64,000 nt of DNA, taken from NCBI RefSeq assembly GCF_013373795.3, contig NZ_CP088022.1:7750001-7814000 (forward strand), read 5' to 3'. This DNA comes from Bradyrhizobium quebecense (lineage in GTDB: Bacteria; Pseudomonadota; Alphaproteobacteria; Rhizobiales; Xanthobacteraceae). The notes under the pieces were generated by a model, which saw nothing but the letters and a program-made list of their open reading frames with translations, was not told where the DNA came from and ran no database searches. Positions within the stretch are counted from its first letter, which is position 1. Every line of letters begins with the position of its first letter. Below, one piece after another: positions 1-9,772 of the stretch. A program made the translations under genes and the position numbers.

Positions 1-83
1 GACCGCATCCTTTGACCGCCGGCAAACGTCCTTGGATATGACGCGGCCGGTTCGGGCCGCAGAACCAGGCCAAGGAGGCAGCG

Positions 84-392
84 ATGAGACGGACCCTGAT
101 CAGGTACAAGACCAAGCCGGAAATGGCGGACAAGAATGCCGCGCTGGTTGCGGCGGTGTTCGCCGAGCTGAAGGCGGCGAACCCGGATGGCGTGCGCTAT
201 CTGACCCTGCGGCTGGAGGACGACACCTTCATCCATATGGTCGAGACCGCGGCCGATGACGGCTCGAGCCCGATCCCGAAGCTGGCGGCTTTCCAGGCCT
301 TCCAGGACGGCATCCGCGATCGTTGCGCCGAGCCGCCGCTGGTTCGCAGTGCTGTGATTGTCGGAAACTATCGTATGCTGGATGCGCCGTGA
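84..392 (+). CDS. small protein of unknown function, upstream of an ECF sigma factor
   Basis: A 102-residue soluble protein with no signal peptide or membrane segment. The strand/helix pattern and size recall small dimeric alpha/beta-barrel (antibiotic-monooxygenase-like) proteins, but I see no diagnostic motif and do not assign a function. ATG is preceded by a good Shine-Dalgarno (AAGGAGG at about 72-78). It ends 50 bp before the sigma factor gene on the same strand, so the two are probably co-transcribed. Genes next to ECF sigma factors with a SnoaL tail often encode small enzymes of this kind, which is the only contextual hint. Confidence 0.7.
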   Translation: MRRTLIRYKTKPEMADKNAALVAAVFAELKAANPDGVRYLTLRLEDDTFIHMVETAADDGSSPIPKLAAFQAFQDGIRDRCAEPPLVRSAVIVGNYRMLDAP

Positions 393-442
393 ACCGGCGG
401 GCCTTGGACCGACTTGCCTTGAAGCGATCTGGCGGAGCCATC

Positions 443-1339
443 ATGACGTCACCACCCCAGGCGCCGGCCGCGACCGATGTCGAGGCGCTGCTGGCGGCGA
501 TGCGGCCAAAGCTGCATCGGTACTGCGCCCGCATGGTCGGATCGGTCATCGACGGCGAGGATGTGCTGCAGGACGCGCTGATCAAGGCGATGGAAGCCTT
601 CGCGCCCGCGGCCCCGATCCAGCACCCGGAAGCCTGGCTGTTCCGGATCGCGCACAACACCGCGCTCGATTTCCTCAGGCGGCGCAACCGCCAGGAAGCG
701 CTCCACGCGCCGGAGGAGGTGGACATGATGGCCGGAGAGCTTGACGACGTCAGCCGCCGTGAGATCGCAGCAAGCAGCCTGCGCACCTTCATGCGGCTGC
801 CAGTTGCGCAGCGCTCCAGCGTGATCCTGATGGATGTGCTCGGCTGCTCGTTGCAGGAAGTCTGCGGCATCATGGATTTCAGCTTGCCTGCGGTGAAGGC
901 CGCACTGCATCGCGGACGCACCCAACTGCGCCAATTCGCCCGCGAGCCCGACGATGCACCACGGCCCGGCCTGTCGCCGGCTGATCGTCTCAGGCTGAAC
1001 GCCTATGTCGGCCGCTTCAACGCCCGCGACTTCGATGCCATCCGCGCCATGATCGCCGATGACATCAGGCTCGAACTCGTCAACAAGACACGTCTGAACG
1101 GCAAGGCCGAGGTGTCGCGCTATTTCGGCAATTATTCGAAGATCGACGACTGGCACCTGGTGACCGGACAGGTCGAGGGCCGTCCCGCGATCCTGGTGTT
1201 CGATCCGAACGCACAGGGTGGGCCGCCGCGATCGTTCATGCTGCTCGACTGGTCGGCCGACAAGGTCGCGACGATCCGGGATTTCCGCCACGCGCCCTAT
1301 GCGATCGACGGCGCCGAATGGGCGGTGGATCAGGGGTAG
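443..1339 (+). CDS. ECF RNA polymerase sigma factor with C-terminal SnoaL-like domain
   Basis: A 298-residue protein. Residues about 10-85 match sigma-70 region 2 (GEDVLQDALIKAME, then HPEAWLFRIAHN) and about 110-165 match region 4 (LPVAQRSSVILMDVLGCS with a helix-turn-helix ending in ALHRGR). The remaining ~120 residues look like a SnoaL/NTF2-type fold (YVGRFNARDFDAIRAMIADD), the arrangement of ECF41/ECF56-like factors in which the tail modulates activity instead of a classical anti-sigma factor. No membrane anti-sigma gene lies next to it, which fits. The open frame extends upstream to 323, but 443 gives the start of the conserved part. Target promoters are unknown. Confidence 0.85.
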   Translation: MTSPPQAPAATDVEALLAAMRPKLHRYCARMVGSVIDGEDVLQDALIKAMEAFAPAAPIQHPEAWLFRIAHNTALDFLRRRNRQEALHAPEEVDMMAGELDDVSRREIAASSLRTFMRLPVAQRSSVILMDVLGCSLQEVCGIMDFSLPAVKAALHRGRTQLRQFAREPDDAPRPGLSPADRLRLNAYVGRFNARDFDAIRAMIADDIRLELVNKTRLNGKAEVSRYFGNYSKIDDWHLVTGQVEGRPAILVFDPNAQGGPPRSFMLLDWSADKVATIRDFRHAPYAIDGAEWAVDQG

Positions 1340-1489
1340 CGGCTCAGCCTCCGTAACGCAGTGACCGCGCCACAAACTCAGTGTCGTCCCGGGCTCCGAG
1401 CCGGGACCCATAACCACGAATGGCAATTGGTTTGCGATGCCGGGGCCCCAGCCCGCTTCAACAATCTAACCCTGTGGTTATGGGTCCCT

Positions 1490-2545
1490 TGGGTTCACGA
1501 CACAAGTGCAACACCTGCTAGGGTGTTGTGGCGATGGGACAATGTTATGGCCAGCTCAGCCTTGAAGAGCGCGTTGAGATTTACCGCCTGCATGTAGGCG
1601 GTAAATCTCAAAACGATATTGCGTCTGCGCTTGACCGCGCGACGTCGACGATAAGTCGGGAGCTGAAGCGCAACTCGCGGCCTACCAAGGTCTGGAAGGG
1701 CGGTTACGAACCGGTCCGGGCTCAACAATTGGCCGAACGTCGGCGACGGCAGGATGGCCGCTTCAAGCTGGCGCGCCAGCCGGCCCTGCGGGACTGCGTC
1801 GGCAAAAGCCTTGCGATGGGACATTCGCCGGAGCAGATCGCTGGTCGACTGGCGCGAGAACATGGTCGCGTCATGATCAGCCACGAGTCAATCTATCGTT
1901 TCATCTATCATCGTACCGCCCAGAAGGATTACTGGCACCGCCTGCTGCCGCGCCATAAACTCAGACGAGGGCGCCGGCGACGCCCAGGCGGCAGCCCTGC
2001 CAGCTTCATTAAACAACGGCGCTCGATCGATGAACGACCCTCCGAGGTCGAAGGTCGCGGGACGCCGGGTCATTGGGAAGCCGACTTCATGCTGTTCGCG
2101 CGATATGGCCAAGGATTGCTGGTTCTCCACGAGCGCCAAACTCGCTTCAGCATCGTGCTGCACCCACGCGATCGGAAAGCTGTCCTCACCGCTCGGACCA
2201 TCGCCCGTCAACTCGGCAAGCTTCCACAGGCGATCCGTAAAACCATCAGCTTCGACAACGGAACCGAGTTCGCCGAGCATCACAGGCTTCACAACGCCCT
2301 CGGCGTCCAAACCTTCTTCTGCGATCCCCATAGTCCCTGGCAAAAAGGCGGCGTGGAAAACTCCATCGGGCGCTTACGACGCTCTCTGCCACGCAAAACT
2401 GACCTCAGGTTCATCACGGCAGCCGTCCTCAGGCGCCTCGCTCAGCGCCTCAACGATACCCCACGCAAATGCCTCGACTTCAAGACCCCCGCCGAGGCAT
2501 TCTCCAAACTCAAATCAATCGTTGCACTTCAAACGTGACTCCATC
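1490..2545 (+). mobile_element. IS30-family insertion sequence
   Basis: About 1056 bp, one transposase gene. The ends are imperfect inverted repeats: 1495-1512 (TCACG then AAGTGCAAC) against 2521-2538 (GTTGCACTT then CGTGA), with similarity reaching outward to about 1490 and 2545. TCCCT occurs on both sides (1485-1489 and 2546-2550) and removing one copy plus the element restores the sequence found intact at 45265-45292, so it is a plausible target duplication. Exact ends are uncertain by a few bases. The right inverted repeat overlaps the transposase stop codon. Confidence 0.8.
1534..2538 (+). CDS. IS30-family transposase
   Basis: A 334-residue DDE transposase. The N-terminal helix-turn-helix (LSLEERVEIYRLHVGGKSQNDIA and ATSTISRELKRN) binds the element ends. 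The catalytic core shows HWEAD, then SFDNGTEF, then GGVENSIGRLRR, supplying the D, D and E residues. Length is normal for the family and no frame break is seen, so the element may be active. A GTG six bases upstream (1528) is an alternative start; ATG at 1534 matches the usual family N-terminus (MGQ..GQLSLEER). Confidence 0.92.
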   Translation: MGQCYGQLSLEERVEIYRLHVGGKSQNDIASALDRATSTISRELKRNSRPTKVWKGGYEPVRAQQLAERRRRQDGRFKLARQPALRDCVGKSLAMGHSPEQIAGRLAREHGRVMISHESIYRFIYHRTAQKDYWHRLLPRHKLRRGRRRRPGGSPASFIKQRRSIDERPSEVEGRGTPGHWEADFMLFARYGQGLLVLHERQTRFSIVLHPRDRKAVLTARTIARQLGKLPQAIRKTISFDNGTEFAEHHRLHNALGVQTFFCDPHSPWQKGGVENSIGRLRRSLPRKTDLRFITAAVLRRLAQRLNDTPRKCLDFKTPAEAFSKLKSIVALQT

Positions 2546-2577
2546 TCCCTGCTTTCGCAGGGACGACGATGAGGCCG

Positions 2578-3126
2578 CTACCGCGTCTTGCCGCCGAATT
2601 CGCCGCTCGCGATCCGCGCCACGCGGCTGCCGCCGGCGGTCGGTGCGCTGTTTCGTTCAAACATGCCATCGCCGCCGCCCTCGCGCGGCAAGGACGAGGC
2701 TTCATCGACATGGCCGCTGCCCGGCCAGAACGTCAGGACCAGGTTCATCACGCCATTGACGGCAGTGCCGACCACCGTTGCACTGTGCTGATAGGTCAAC
2801 GCATATTCGGGAAATCGTCCGGCAATGGCCCGGTCGAGCACCATGAGGGCGATCCATGCCGCCATCACGCAGACCGGATCCCATCCGATGTCACGCACGC
2901 GCATCGACTGCAGCATGAAGCAGACGACGAGCATGCCATAGAAGGAAAAGATCAAGGCAGGGCTGTTCGCAGCCTGCGCCAGCAGCACGTCCATCCTGCC
3001 GCTCGCCGGTGCGTTGCCGGTGATGCCGTAGACCAGCATCAAGAAGCCGATGCCGGTCACGAAGCTGCAGAAGAAGAAGGCCAGCCGGCCCATCCGGGCA
3101 TTGAAGCCGAAGATGTAATTCAGCAT
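2578..3126 (-). CDS. DUF805-family inner membrane protein
   Basis: A 182-residue membrane protein. It opens with the characteristic FGFNARMGRLAFFF segment of DUF805 proteins, followed by about four hydrophobic segments (around residues 12-40, 60-85, 90-115 and 120-150) and a polar C-terminal tail. Biochemical function of the family is unknown. I chose ATG at 3126 because the conserved segment begins right after it and AAAGGGG precedes it; the frame is open to 3177. The stop is only 11 bp from the repeat/IS30 junction, so the insertion nearly reached the gene but left it intact. Confidence 0.75.
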   Translation of the reverse strand: MLNYIFGFNARMGRLAFFFCSFVTGIGFLMLVYGITGNAPASGRMDVLLAQAANSPALIFSFYGMLVVCFMLQSMRVRDIGWDPVCVMAAWIALMVLDRAIAGRFPEYALTYQHSATVVGTAVNGVMNLVLTFWPGSGHVDEASSLPREGGGDGMFERNSAPTAGGSRVARIASGEFGGKTR

Positions 3127-3510
3127 GTGACGCACCCCTTTGGCGGCAGCGTCGCCCAGTGATGCTTTCCGGACCATGAAGCCTGCGAGCGCGTGCCGGC
3201 CTGTGGTTTCCGCCTGCTTTACCGGATCGTTAAAGCCTGCTGCGTTGCGACCTCCTCAAGGCCGGGCCCTGCGACAATCGTTGCCCACGCAACCGGCATT
3301 ATAGTTCTTGCCATCGCCGATTTGGACGAATTATGGTGCAAGGTGCTGGAGTATGCGCCGAAGGTTCTAATCGAGTGCCGTCGGTTCATGCTTGCTGCAC
3401 ACTTGCGATATCGCGCACAAAACACGTCACAGAACGGCGCGCGCAAAGCGTGACCCCCGGGCCCTCGTGATCAAGCCTGGCGGGATCTTTGGTTGAGGAG
3501 GGGAGTGAAT
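3127..3510. other. intergenic region before the ABC importer genes
   Basis: 384 bp between divergently oriented genes. It must hold the promoters of the DUF805 gene and of the importer operon, but I see no convincing -35/-10 pair. A weak open frame (3193-3453) has no ribosome binding site or recognisable protein features and was not called. A clear Shine-Dalgarno (GAGGAGGGG) sits at about 3496-3503 before the next gene. Confidence 0.4.
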
Positions 3511-4683
3511 ATGAAAAAGGCATTCTGGCTGGCAGGCGCCATGGCTCTGGCGCTCGCGCAGCCCGCGACGGCGGCTGACAGCGTCAAGATCGGCTTTGTC
3601 TCGACTTTCAGCGGTCCGACCGCCGTGATCGGCAACGACATGCGCAATTCGTTCGAGCTCGCACTCGACCATCTTGGCCGCAAGATCGACGGCAAGCCGG
3701 TCGAGGTGATCTACGAGGACGACCAGCAGAAGCCCGACGTCGGCAAGCAGAAGACCGAGAAGCTGGTGCAGTCCGACAAGGTCGACTTCATCGTCGGCTA
3801 CATCTGGTCGAACGTGCTGCTGGCGTCGCTGAAGACCGCGGTCGATTCGAAAACCTTCCTGATCTCGGCCAATGCCGGTCCGTCGCAGCTCGCCGGCGAA
3901 CTGTGCTCGCCTTACGTGTTCTCGACCTCCTGGCAGAACGACCAGACGCCCGCCGCGATGGGCCTCTACATGAACCAGAAGGGCGTCAAGTCGGTGTTCC
4001 TGATCGGCCCGAACTACGCCGCCGGCAAGGATATGCTCGCGGGCGTGAAGAGCACCTTCAAGGGCGAGGTGGTCGGCGAGGAATACACGGTGTGGCCGAG
4101 CCAGCTCGACTTCTCCGCCGAGCTGACCAAGGCGCGCAACTCCAAGGCCGAGTCGATCTTCGTGTTCTATCCGGGCGCCGCCGGCGTCCAGTTCCTGAAC
4201 CAGTACGCCCAGGCCGGCATCAAGGCGCAGATCCCGCTCTATACCGCCTTCACCGTCGACGAATTGTCGCTGCCGCTGCAGAAGGACAACGCGATCGGCA
4301 TTCCCGGCGCGCAGGAATGGGTCAACGACCTGCCGAACGCCGAGAACAAGAAGTTCGTCGAGGATTATCGCAAGAAGTATCCCGGCCTGCGCCCGACCTA
4401 TTACGGCGCCCAGGCCTATGACGCCGCCCAGCTGATCAACAGCGCCGTCGTCGCGGTGAAGGGCGACCTCACCAAGAAGGACGCCATGAAGGCGGAGATG
4501 GAGAAGGCCAACTTCAAGTCGCTGCGCGGCCCGTTCAAGTATGGCAACAACCACATCCCGATCCAGAACTTCTACCTGCAGGACGTGGTCAAGGACGCCG
4601 ACGGCCAGCTCTCGCTGAAGACGGTCGCGACCATCGTCAAGGACGACCAGGACAAATTCCACGACAAGTGTTCGATGAAGTGA
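3511..4683 (+). CDS. ABC transporter periplasmic substrate-binding protein (Liv/Leu-Ile-Val-BP type)
   Basis: A 390-residue secreted protein. Residues 1-24 form a signal peptide (MKKAFWLAGAMALALA, cleavage near ATAA-DS). The mature part has the periplasmic-binding type I fold: VKIGFVSTFSGPTAVIGNDM at the N-terminus, YEDDQQKPD, and YYGAQAYDAAQLI near the C-terminus. It captures the ligand for the permease encoded downstream. The family binds branched-chain amino acids but also many aromatic acids and amides; a nearby oxygenase and the box genes make an aromatic ligand plausible (inference). Start at ATG 3511, directly after a strong Shine-Dalgarno, rather than 3493. Confidence 0.88.
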   Translation: MKKAFWLAGAMALALAQPATAADSVKIGFVSTFSGPTAVIGNDMRNSFELALDHLGRKIDGKPVEVIYEDDQQKPDVGKQKTEKLVQSDKVDFIVGYIWSNVLLASLKTAVDSKTFLISANAGPSQLAGELCSPYVFSTSWQNDQTPAAMGLYMNQKGVKSVFLIGPNYAAGKDMLAGVKSTFKGEVVGEEYTVWPSQLDFSAELTKARNSKAESIFVFYPGAAGVQFLNQYAQAGIKAQIPLYTAFTVDELSLPLQKDNAIGIPGAQEWVNDLPNAENKKFVEDYRKKYPGLRPTYYGAQAYDAAQLINSAVVAVKGDLTKKDAMKAEMEKANFKSLRGPFKYGNNHIPIQNFYLQDVVKDADGQLSLKTVATIVKDDQDKFHDKCSMK

Positions 4684-4752
4684 TCTCTGCCGGTGCATGA
4701 TCTGCCGAAACATTGAGCTTTCTCATCGGCGATCGCGCATCCAATAACAATA

Positions 4753-4788
4753 AGCGGCGGCGCATGCGCGCTGCCGCTGTTTTGTTTC
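4753..4788 (+). terminator. terminator-like hairpin between binding-protein and permease genes
   Basis: AGCGGC (4753-4758) and GCCGCT (4773-4778) can pair, with further self-complementary GCGCATGCGC in the loop, followed by TGTTTTGTTT. It resembles an intrinsic terminator. Placed 70 bp after the binding-protein gene, it probably acts as a partial terminator or mRNA-stabilising element that keeps binding-protein levels above permease levels. Confidence 0.55.
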
Positions 4789-4807
4789 AGCCCGATGTGA
4801 AGGATCC

Positions 4808-5725
4808 ATGTATCTCGTCGTCGAACAACTGCTGAACGGCCTGCAATTCGGCCTGCTGCTGTTCCTGCTGGCGGCCGGACTGACGCTGGTGTTCGGCATC
4901 ATGGATTTCGTCAATCTGGCGCACGGCTCGCTCTACATGATGGGCGCCTATTTCGCGGCGACCTTCGTGGCCTGGACCGGCAGTTTTGTGCTCGGCGCGC
5001 TGCTGGCGCTGGGGGCGACGCTCTTGCTCGGCATCGTGCTCGAATATGTCGCGCTCCGGCACCTCTACGGCCGCGACCATCTCGACCAGGTGCTGGCGAC
5101 GTTCGGCCTGATCCTGTTCTTCAACGACGCCGTCCGGCTGATCTGGGGCCCGGCCGGCCTCGCGCTGCCGCTGCCGGCCTGGCTCACCGTGCCGGTGCAG
5201 ATCATTCCCGGCGTGTATTATCCGGCCTACCGCCTGATGATCATCGTGGTCGCGCTGGCGGTCGCCGCGATGCTCTATCTCGTCGTGATGCGCACCCGCG
5301 TCGGCATGCTGATCCGTGCCGGCGCCTCCAACCGCGAGATGATCGGGGCGCTCGGCATCAACATCAAGCTGCTGTTCACGCTGGTGTTCGGCCTCGGTGC
5401 CGCGCTCGCCGGCCTCGCCGGGCTGATGCAGGCGCCGATCCTCACGGTGCAGATCGGCATGGGCGAGAACATCCTGATCCTCGCCTTCGTGATCATCGTG
5501 ATCGGCGGCATCGGCTCGATCCGCGGCGCCTTCATGGCCGCGGTCTTCGTCGGCATCATCGACACGATGGGCCGCGCGTTCCTGCCCGACCTGCTGCGCA
5601 AGGTGCTGAGCGGGGCGGCGGCCTCGACCGCGGCGCCGGCGCTGTCCTCGATGCTGATCTATCTCCTGATGGCCATCATCCTTGTGCTGCGGCCCGAAGG
5701 GCTGTTCCCGGCGGCCAAACGATGA
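4808..5725 (+). CDS. livH: ABC transporter permease, LivH type
   Basis: A 305-residue inner-membrane protein with about eight hydrophobic segments. The opening segment (LLNGLQFGLLLFLLAAGLTLVFGIMDFVNLAHGSLYMMGAY) is the classical LivH signature, and GIGSIRGAFMAAVFVGIIDTMG near residues 235-260 is the conserved permease loop contacting the ATPase. It forms a heterodimeric channel with the next gene product. The stop overlaps the next start by 4 bp, so translation is coupled. Confidence 0.9.
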   Translation: MYLVVEQLLNGLQFGLLLFLLAAGLTLVFGIMDFVNLAHGSLYMMGAYFAATFVAWTGSFVLGALLALGATLLLGIVLEYVALRHLYGRDHLDQVLATFGLILFFNDAVRLIWGPAGLALPLPAWLTVPVQIIPGVYYPAYRLMIIVVALAVAAMLYLVVMRTRVGMLIRAGASNREMIGALGINIKLLFTLVFGLGAALAGLAGLMQAPILTVQIGMGENILILAFVIIVIGGIGSIRGAFMAAVFVGIIDTMGRAFLPDLLRKVLSGAAASTAAPALSSMLIYLLMAIILVLRPEGLFPAAKR

Positions 5726-6661
5726 TGCCCAAGCTCAACGCCTCGAATGCGGTTGCGGCGCTGCTGTGCGTCGCGCTGGTCCTGCTGCCGGTCTATTCGG
5801 CTGTCACAGGCAACATCTTCATCCTCACGCTGTTCACCCGCATCGCGATCTATGCGCTGGCGGCTGCGAGCCTCAATCTGATCATGGGCTATGGCGGCAT
5901 GATGAGCTTCGGCCATGCCGCCTATCTCGGCATCGGCGGCTATGCCGTCGGCATCCTCGCCGCCGAGGGCATCGGCTCCGGCTTCATCCAGTGGCCGGTG
6001 GCTCTCGCGGTCTCGGCGCTGTTTGCGCTGTTGATCGGCGCGCTCAGCTTGCGCACCCGCGGCGTCTATTTCATCATGATCACGCTGGCCTTCGCGCAGA
6101 TGGCCTATTACGTCGCCTCCGCCCTGTCGCGCTACGGCGGCGACGACGGATTGACCGTCTACAAGCGCAGCGATTTCGCCGGCCTGATCAATTTGTCGGA
6201 CCGCAACCAGTTCTATTATCTCTGCCTCGCCTGCCTGTTCGGCGGCCTCTATCTGATCTGGCGCATCGTCAATTCGCGCTTCGGCCTCGTGGTGCAGGGC
6301 GTCCGATCCAACGAGCAGCGCATGCAGGCGATCGGCTTCCACGCCAACCGCTATCGCCTGGTCTGTTTCGTCATCGCCGGCACGATCTGCGGCCTGGCCG
6401 GCGCACTGCTTGCCAACAACACCGATTTCGTCAGCCCTGCCGTGATGTACTGGACCCGTTCCGGCGACCTGATGGTGATGGTGATCCTCGGCGGCATGGG
6501 CTCGCTGTTCGGCCCTGTCGTCGGCGCGATCGTCTATCTGCTGCTCGAGGAGCTGCTGTCGCAGTTCACCGAATATTCGGGGCTGATCCTCGGTCCGGTG
6601 CTGCTCCTGATCGTGCTGTTCGCGCGCGGCGGCATCATGGGCCTGCTCGGGAGGATGAGGC

Positions 6662-6669
<8 letters not shown>
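5722..6669 (+). CDS. livM: ABC transporter permease, LivM type
   Basis: A 315-residue membrane protein with roughly eight to nine hydrophobic segments. The LivM signature ALAAASLNLIMGYGGMMSFGHAAYLGIGGY is present at about residues 50-80 and the EAA-like loop GGMGSLFGPVVGAIVYLLLEE at about 255-280. It pairs with the LivH subunit. It overlaps livH by 4 bp and livG by 8 bp, so the four transporter subunits form one tightly coupled operon. Confidence 0.9.
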
Positions 6670-7433
<764 letters not shown>

Positions 7434-7441
<8 letters not shown>

Positions 7442-8177
7442 TACCAAAATGGCTGACACCAAATCCGCTGAACCCCTGCTCGAAGTCGACGCGATCGAGA
7501 CCTGCTACGGGTTGAGCCAGGTGCTGTTCGGCCTGTCGCTCAAGATCAAGGCGGGAGAGATGGTCGCGCTGATGGGCCGCAACGGCATGGGCAAGACCAC
7601 GACCATCCGCTCGATCATGGGCCTGACGCCCGCGCGATCAGGCGCCATCCGCTTCGCCGGGGAGGCGGTGCGCGGCCTGCCGTCGTACAAGATCGCAAAG
7701 CTCGGCATCGGCCTCGTGCCGGAGGGCCGTCAGATCTTTCCGAATCTCACGGTGCGAGAAAATCTCGTTGCAGCATCAGGCAATCGCCTCAACGCCTCCG
7801 ATCCGTGGACGATCGAGAAGATCCATGCACTGTTCCCGCGGCTCGCCGAACGCACCAGCAATATGGGCGTCACGCTGTCCGGCGGCGAGCAGCAGATGCT
7901 CGCGATCGGCCGCGCGCTGATGACCAATCCGAAGCTCCTGATCCTTGATGAGGCGACCGAAGGCCTGGCGCCATTGATCCGCGACGAGATCTGGAGCTGC
8001 CTGTCGATGCTGAAGGGACGCGGGCAGTCGGTGCTGGTGATCGACAAGAATGTCGGAAACCTCACCCGCATCGCCGACCGCCACTACATCATCGAGCGCG
8101 GCCGTACGGTGTGGAGTGGGACGAGCGAGCAGCTGATCGCCGAGCCGGAGCTGCAGCACAAGTATCTGGGGATTTGA
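7434..8177 (+). CDS. livF: ABC transporter ATP-binding protein, LivF type
   Basis: A 247-residue ATPase. Walker A GRNGMGKTT, the LivF hallmark GLVPEGRQIFPNLTVRENL, signature LSGGEQQMLAIGRAL and Walker B LLILDEATEGLAP are intact. The usual glutamate/histidine switch region reads IDKNVGN, with Lys-Asn where most members have HN or QN, which I have seen as a tolerated variation in LivF proteins. The first ~15 residues (MADTKMADTKSAE) contain a repeated MADTK, so an internal ATG at 7449 is an alternative start. Last gene of the operon. Confidence 0.88.
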
Positions 8178-8206
8178 GGCGGGCACGCCACGCTAGAGTC
8201 TATCCC

Positions 8207-8308
8207 CGTCACCCTGAGGAGCGCGAAGCGCGTCTCGAAGGGTCGACGGCCACCAGCCGGGCCGTGCATCCTTCGAGGCTCGCAAGTGCTCGCACCTCAG
8301 GATGACGG
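8207..8308. repeat. palindromic intergenic repeat R2, copy 1
   Basis: Outer arms CGTCACCCTGAGGAG and CACCTCAGGATGACG enclose two inner pairs (CGCGTCTCGAAGG / CATCCTTCGAGGC). It lies between convergent genes livF and the glutamine-synthetase-like gene and could fold as a long hairpin on either transcript, thus it may serve as a shared terminator. The same repeat occurs at 54260-54361 and, more diverged, at 21339-21448. Confidence 0.75.
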
Positions 8309-8310
8309 GA

Positions 8311-9747
8311 TCAAAACATCTCGAAATATTCGCGCTGCTCCCAGTCCGACACCTCGGCCTGGAAACGCTCGATCTCCGCATTCTTGATGAAGACGTAATA
8401 GTCGACGAACTCGGGCCCCAGCGCCTGGCGGAAGAACGGATCGTCTTGAAGCGCGAACACGGCTTCGCGCAGCGATTTCGGCAAGAGCGCGGCCTTGGTC
8501 TCGTAGGGCGTGTCGGCGGACGGGCCGGGATCGAGCTTGCGGTCGACGCCGTCGAGGCCGGAGAGGATTTGCGAAGCCATGTAGAGATAGGGATTTGCGG
8601 CCGGCTCGCCGATCCGGTTCTCCAGGCGTGTCGCCGGATCATTCATGCCGCCGAGCACGCGGATCATCACGCCGCGGTTGTCGCGGCCCCAGATCGCGCG
8701 ATCGGGTGCCAGCGAATAGGAGCGGTAGCGCTTGTAGCCGTTGATGGTCGGCGTCGTGAACACGGTGGAGGCGCGTGCATGCTCGATCAGGCCGGCCAGC
8801 CAGGCACGGCCGAGCGGGCTCAGCGGCTCGGCGGCTTCCTTCGCCATGAAGGCGTTCTCGCCGCCCGCGCGCGATACCAGCGACTGGTGCAGGTGCCAGC
8901 CGCTCGCGAACACGTTCGGCAGTTTCGGCCGGCACATGAAGGTCGCGTGATAGCCGCGGCGGCGCGCGATCTGCTTCACCGCCGAACGAAACAGCACCAT
9001 GGTGTCGGCGGGCGCGAGACCCACGGTCGGCGCGAAGGTGAACTCGCACTGGCTCGGGCCGAACTCGACCTCGACCGTGCGCAAGGGCAGGCCGAGCGCG
9101 AGGATGTCGCGACGGATGATCTCGAGCGCCGGCTCCATCAGATCGTAGCGCTGCTCGGTGAGGTACTGATAGCCGTGCGACAGCAGGCTGACCGACGGCG
9201 GCCGTCCGGGCTGGCCGGCATCCTCCGGCGCCATGTGGGCGTCGTCGAGCTTGAACAGATGGAATTCGACCTCGAGGCCGGCGACGAAATCATAGCCGCG
9301 GTCTCCGAGCTGATCGAGCACCTTGCGATAGAGGTTGCGGGTCGCGAACGGCACCGGCCGTCCGTCGCTGAAGTAGAGATCGCAGAGCACCCAGCCGGTG
9401 TTCTCCGCCCAGGGCAGCACGCGGAACGTGGTGGGATCGGCGACCATCAGCACGTCGGCCGCGCCCTCCATCTCCTTCATGCCGAAGCCGCCGCCTGATG
9501 TGAACACCGGGAACACCGTCTTGTGCGAGGTGTCCTTGGCGAGCATCGTCGTGGTGATGGAGCAGCCGCCCTCCAGCGAGCGCACCGCTTCGCTGGCGAT
9601 CAGCGTCTTGCCGCGCAGGATGCCGTGCTGGTCCGGGAATGACAGCCTGACGACTTCGAGGTTCTTCTCCTCGACGATGCGGCGGAGGCGGTTCGCGGCC
9701 TCCTTCTGCTCATCCGACCACAGGCCGTGACGCTCGACGAAGCTCAC
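8311..9747 (-). CDS. glutamine-synthetase-family enzyme (probably not housekeeping GlnA)
   Basis: A 478-residue protein of the GS catalytic fold. Visible motifs are VRLSFPDQHGILRGKTL in the beta-grasp N-domain, EVEFHLF (metal site), SGWHLHQSL (ATP site), NRGVMIRVLGG and ATRLENRIGEPAANPYLYMA. It lacks the PII/adenylylation Tyr region of GlnA and is typical of GS-like gamma-glutamyl ligases in catabolic clusters. A TTG at 9771 would extend the frame, but GTG 9747 follows AAAGGAGTGA. It follows the Rieske oxygenase gene on the same strand; GS-like proteins paired with Rieske oxygenases are known from aniline degradation, so an amine substrate is possible (inference). Confidence 0.8.
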   Translation of the reverse strand: MSFVERHGLWSDEQKEAANRLRRIVEEKNLEVVRLSFPDQHGILRGKTLIASEAVRSLEGGCSITTTMLAKDTSHKTVFPVFTSGGGFGMKEMEGAADVLMVADPTTFRVLPWAENTGWVLCDLYFSDGRPVPFATRNLYRKVLDQLGDRGYDFVAGLEVEFHLFKLDDAHMAPEDAGQPGRPPSVSLLSHGYQYLTEQRYDLMEPALEIIRRDILALGLPLRTVEVEFGPSQCEFTFAPTVGLAPADTMVLFRSAVKQIARRRGYHATFMCRPKLPNVFASGWHLHQSLVSRAGGENAFMAKEAAEPLSPLGRAWLAGLIEHARASTVFTTPTINGYKRYRSYSLAPDRAIWGRDNRGVMIRVLGGMNDPATRLENRIGEPAANPYLYMASQILSGLDGVDRKLDPGPSADTPYETKAALLPKSLREAVFALQDDPFFRQALGPEFVDYYVFIKNAEIERFQAEVSDWEQREYFEMF

Positions 9748-9772
9748 CGCGTCACTCCTTTGTCTCGGCAAT

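Larger units (their letters stand above)
1383..2567. repeat. palindromic intergenic repeat R1, copy 1, split by the IS30 insertion
   Basis: The left half (1383-1489) begins GTCGTCCCGGG, continues to GGGACCCATAACCAC and ends GTGGTTATGGGTCCCT. The right half resumes at 2546 with TCCCTGCTTTCGCAGGGACGAC. Joined, the halves form a ~130-bp dyad repeat with outer arms GTCGTCCC/GGGACGAC and inner arms GGGACCCATAACCAC/GTGGTTATGGGTCCC. The same repeat recurs at 43792, 58674 and 62747, and short versions occur at 18602 and 40519. Confidence 0.8.

Noticed and set aside
3193..3453. 86-residue open frame in the gap before the importer operon
   Set aside because: No ribosome binding site, odd composition and no recognisable domain.
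3427..4713. 428-residue minus-strand open frame opposite the binding-protein gene
   Set aside because: Shadow of a gene with a signal peptide and binding-protein fold; no start signal.
8311..9747. Housekeeping glutamine synthetase glnA
   Set aside because: Sequence blocks and length are those of GS-like ligases and there is no glnB neighbour; the gene sits in a catabolic context.
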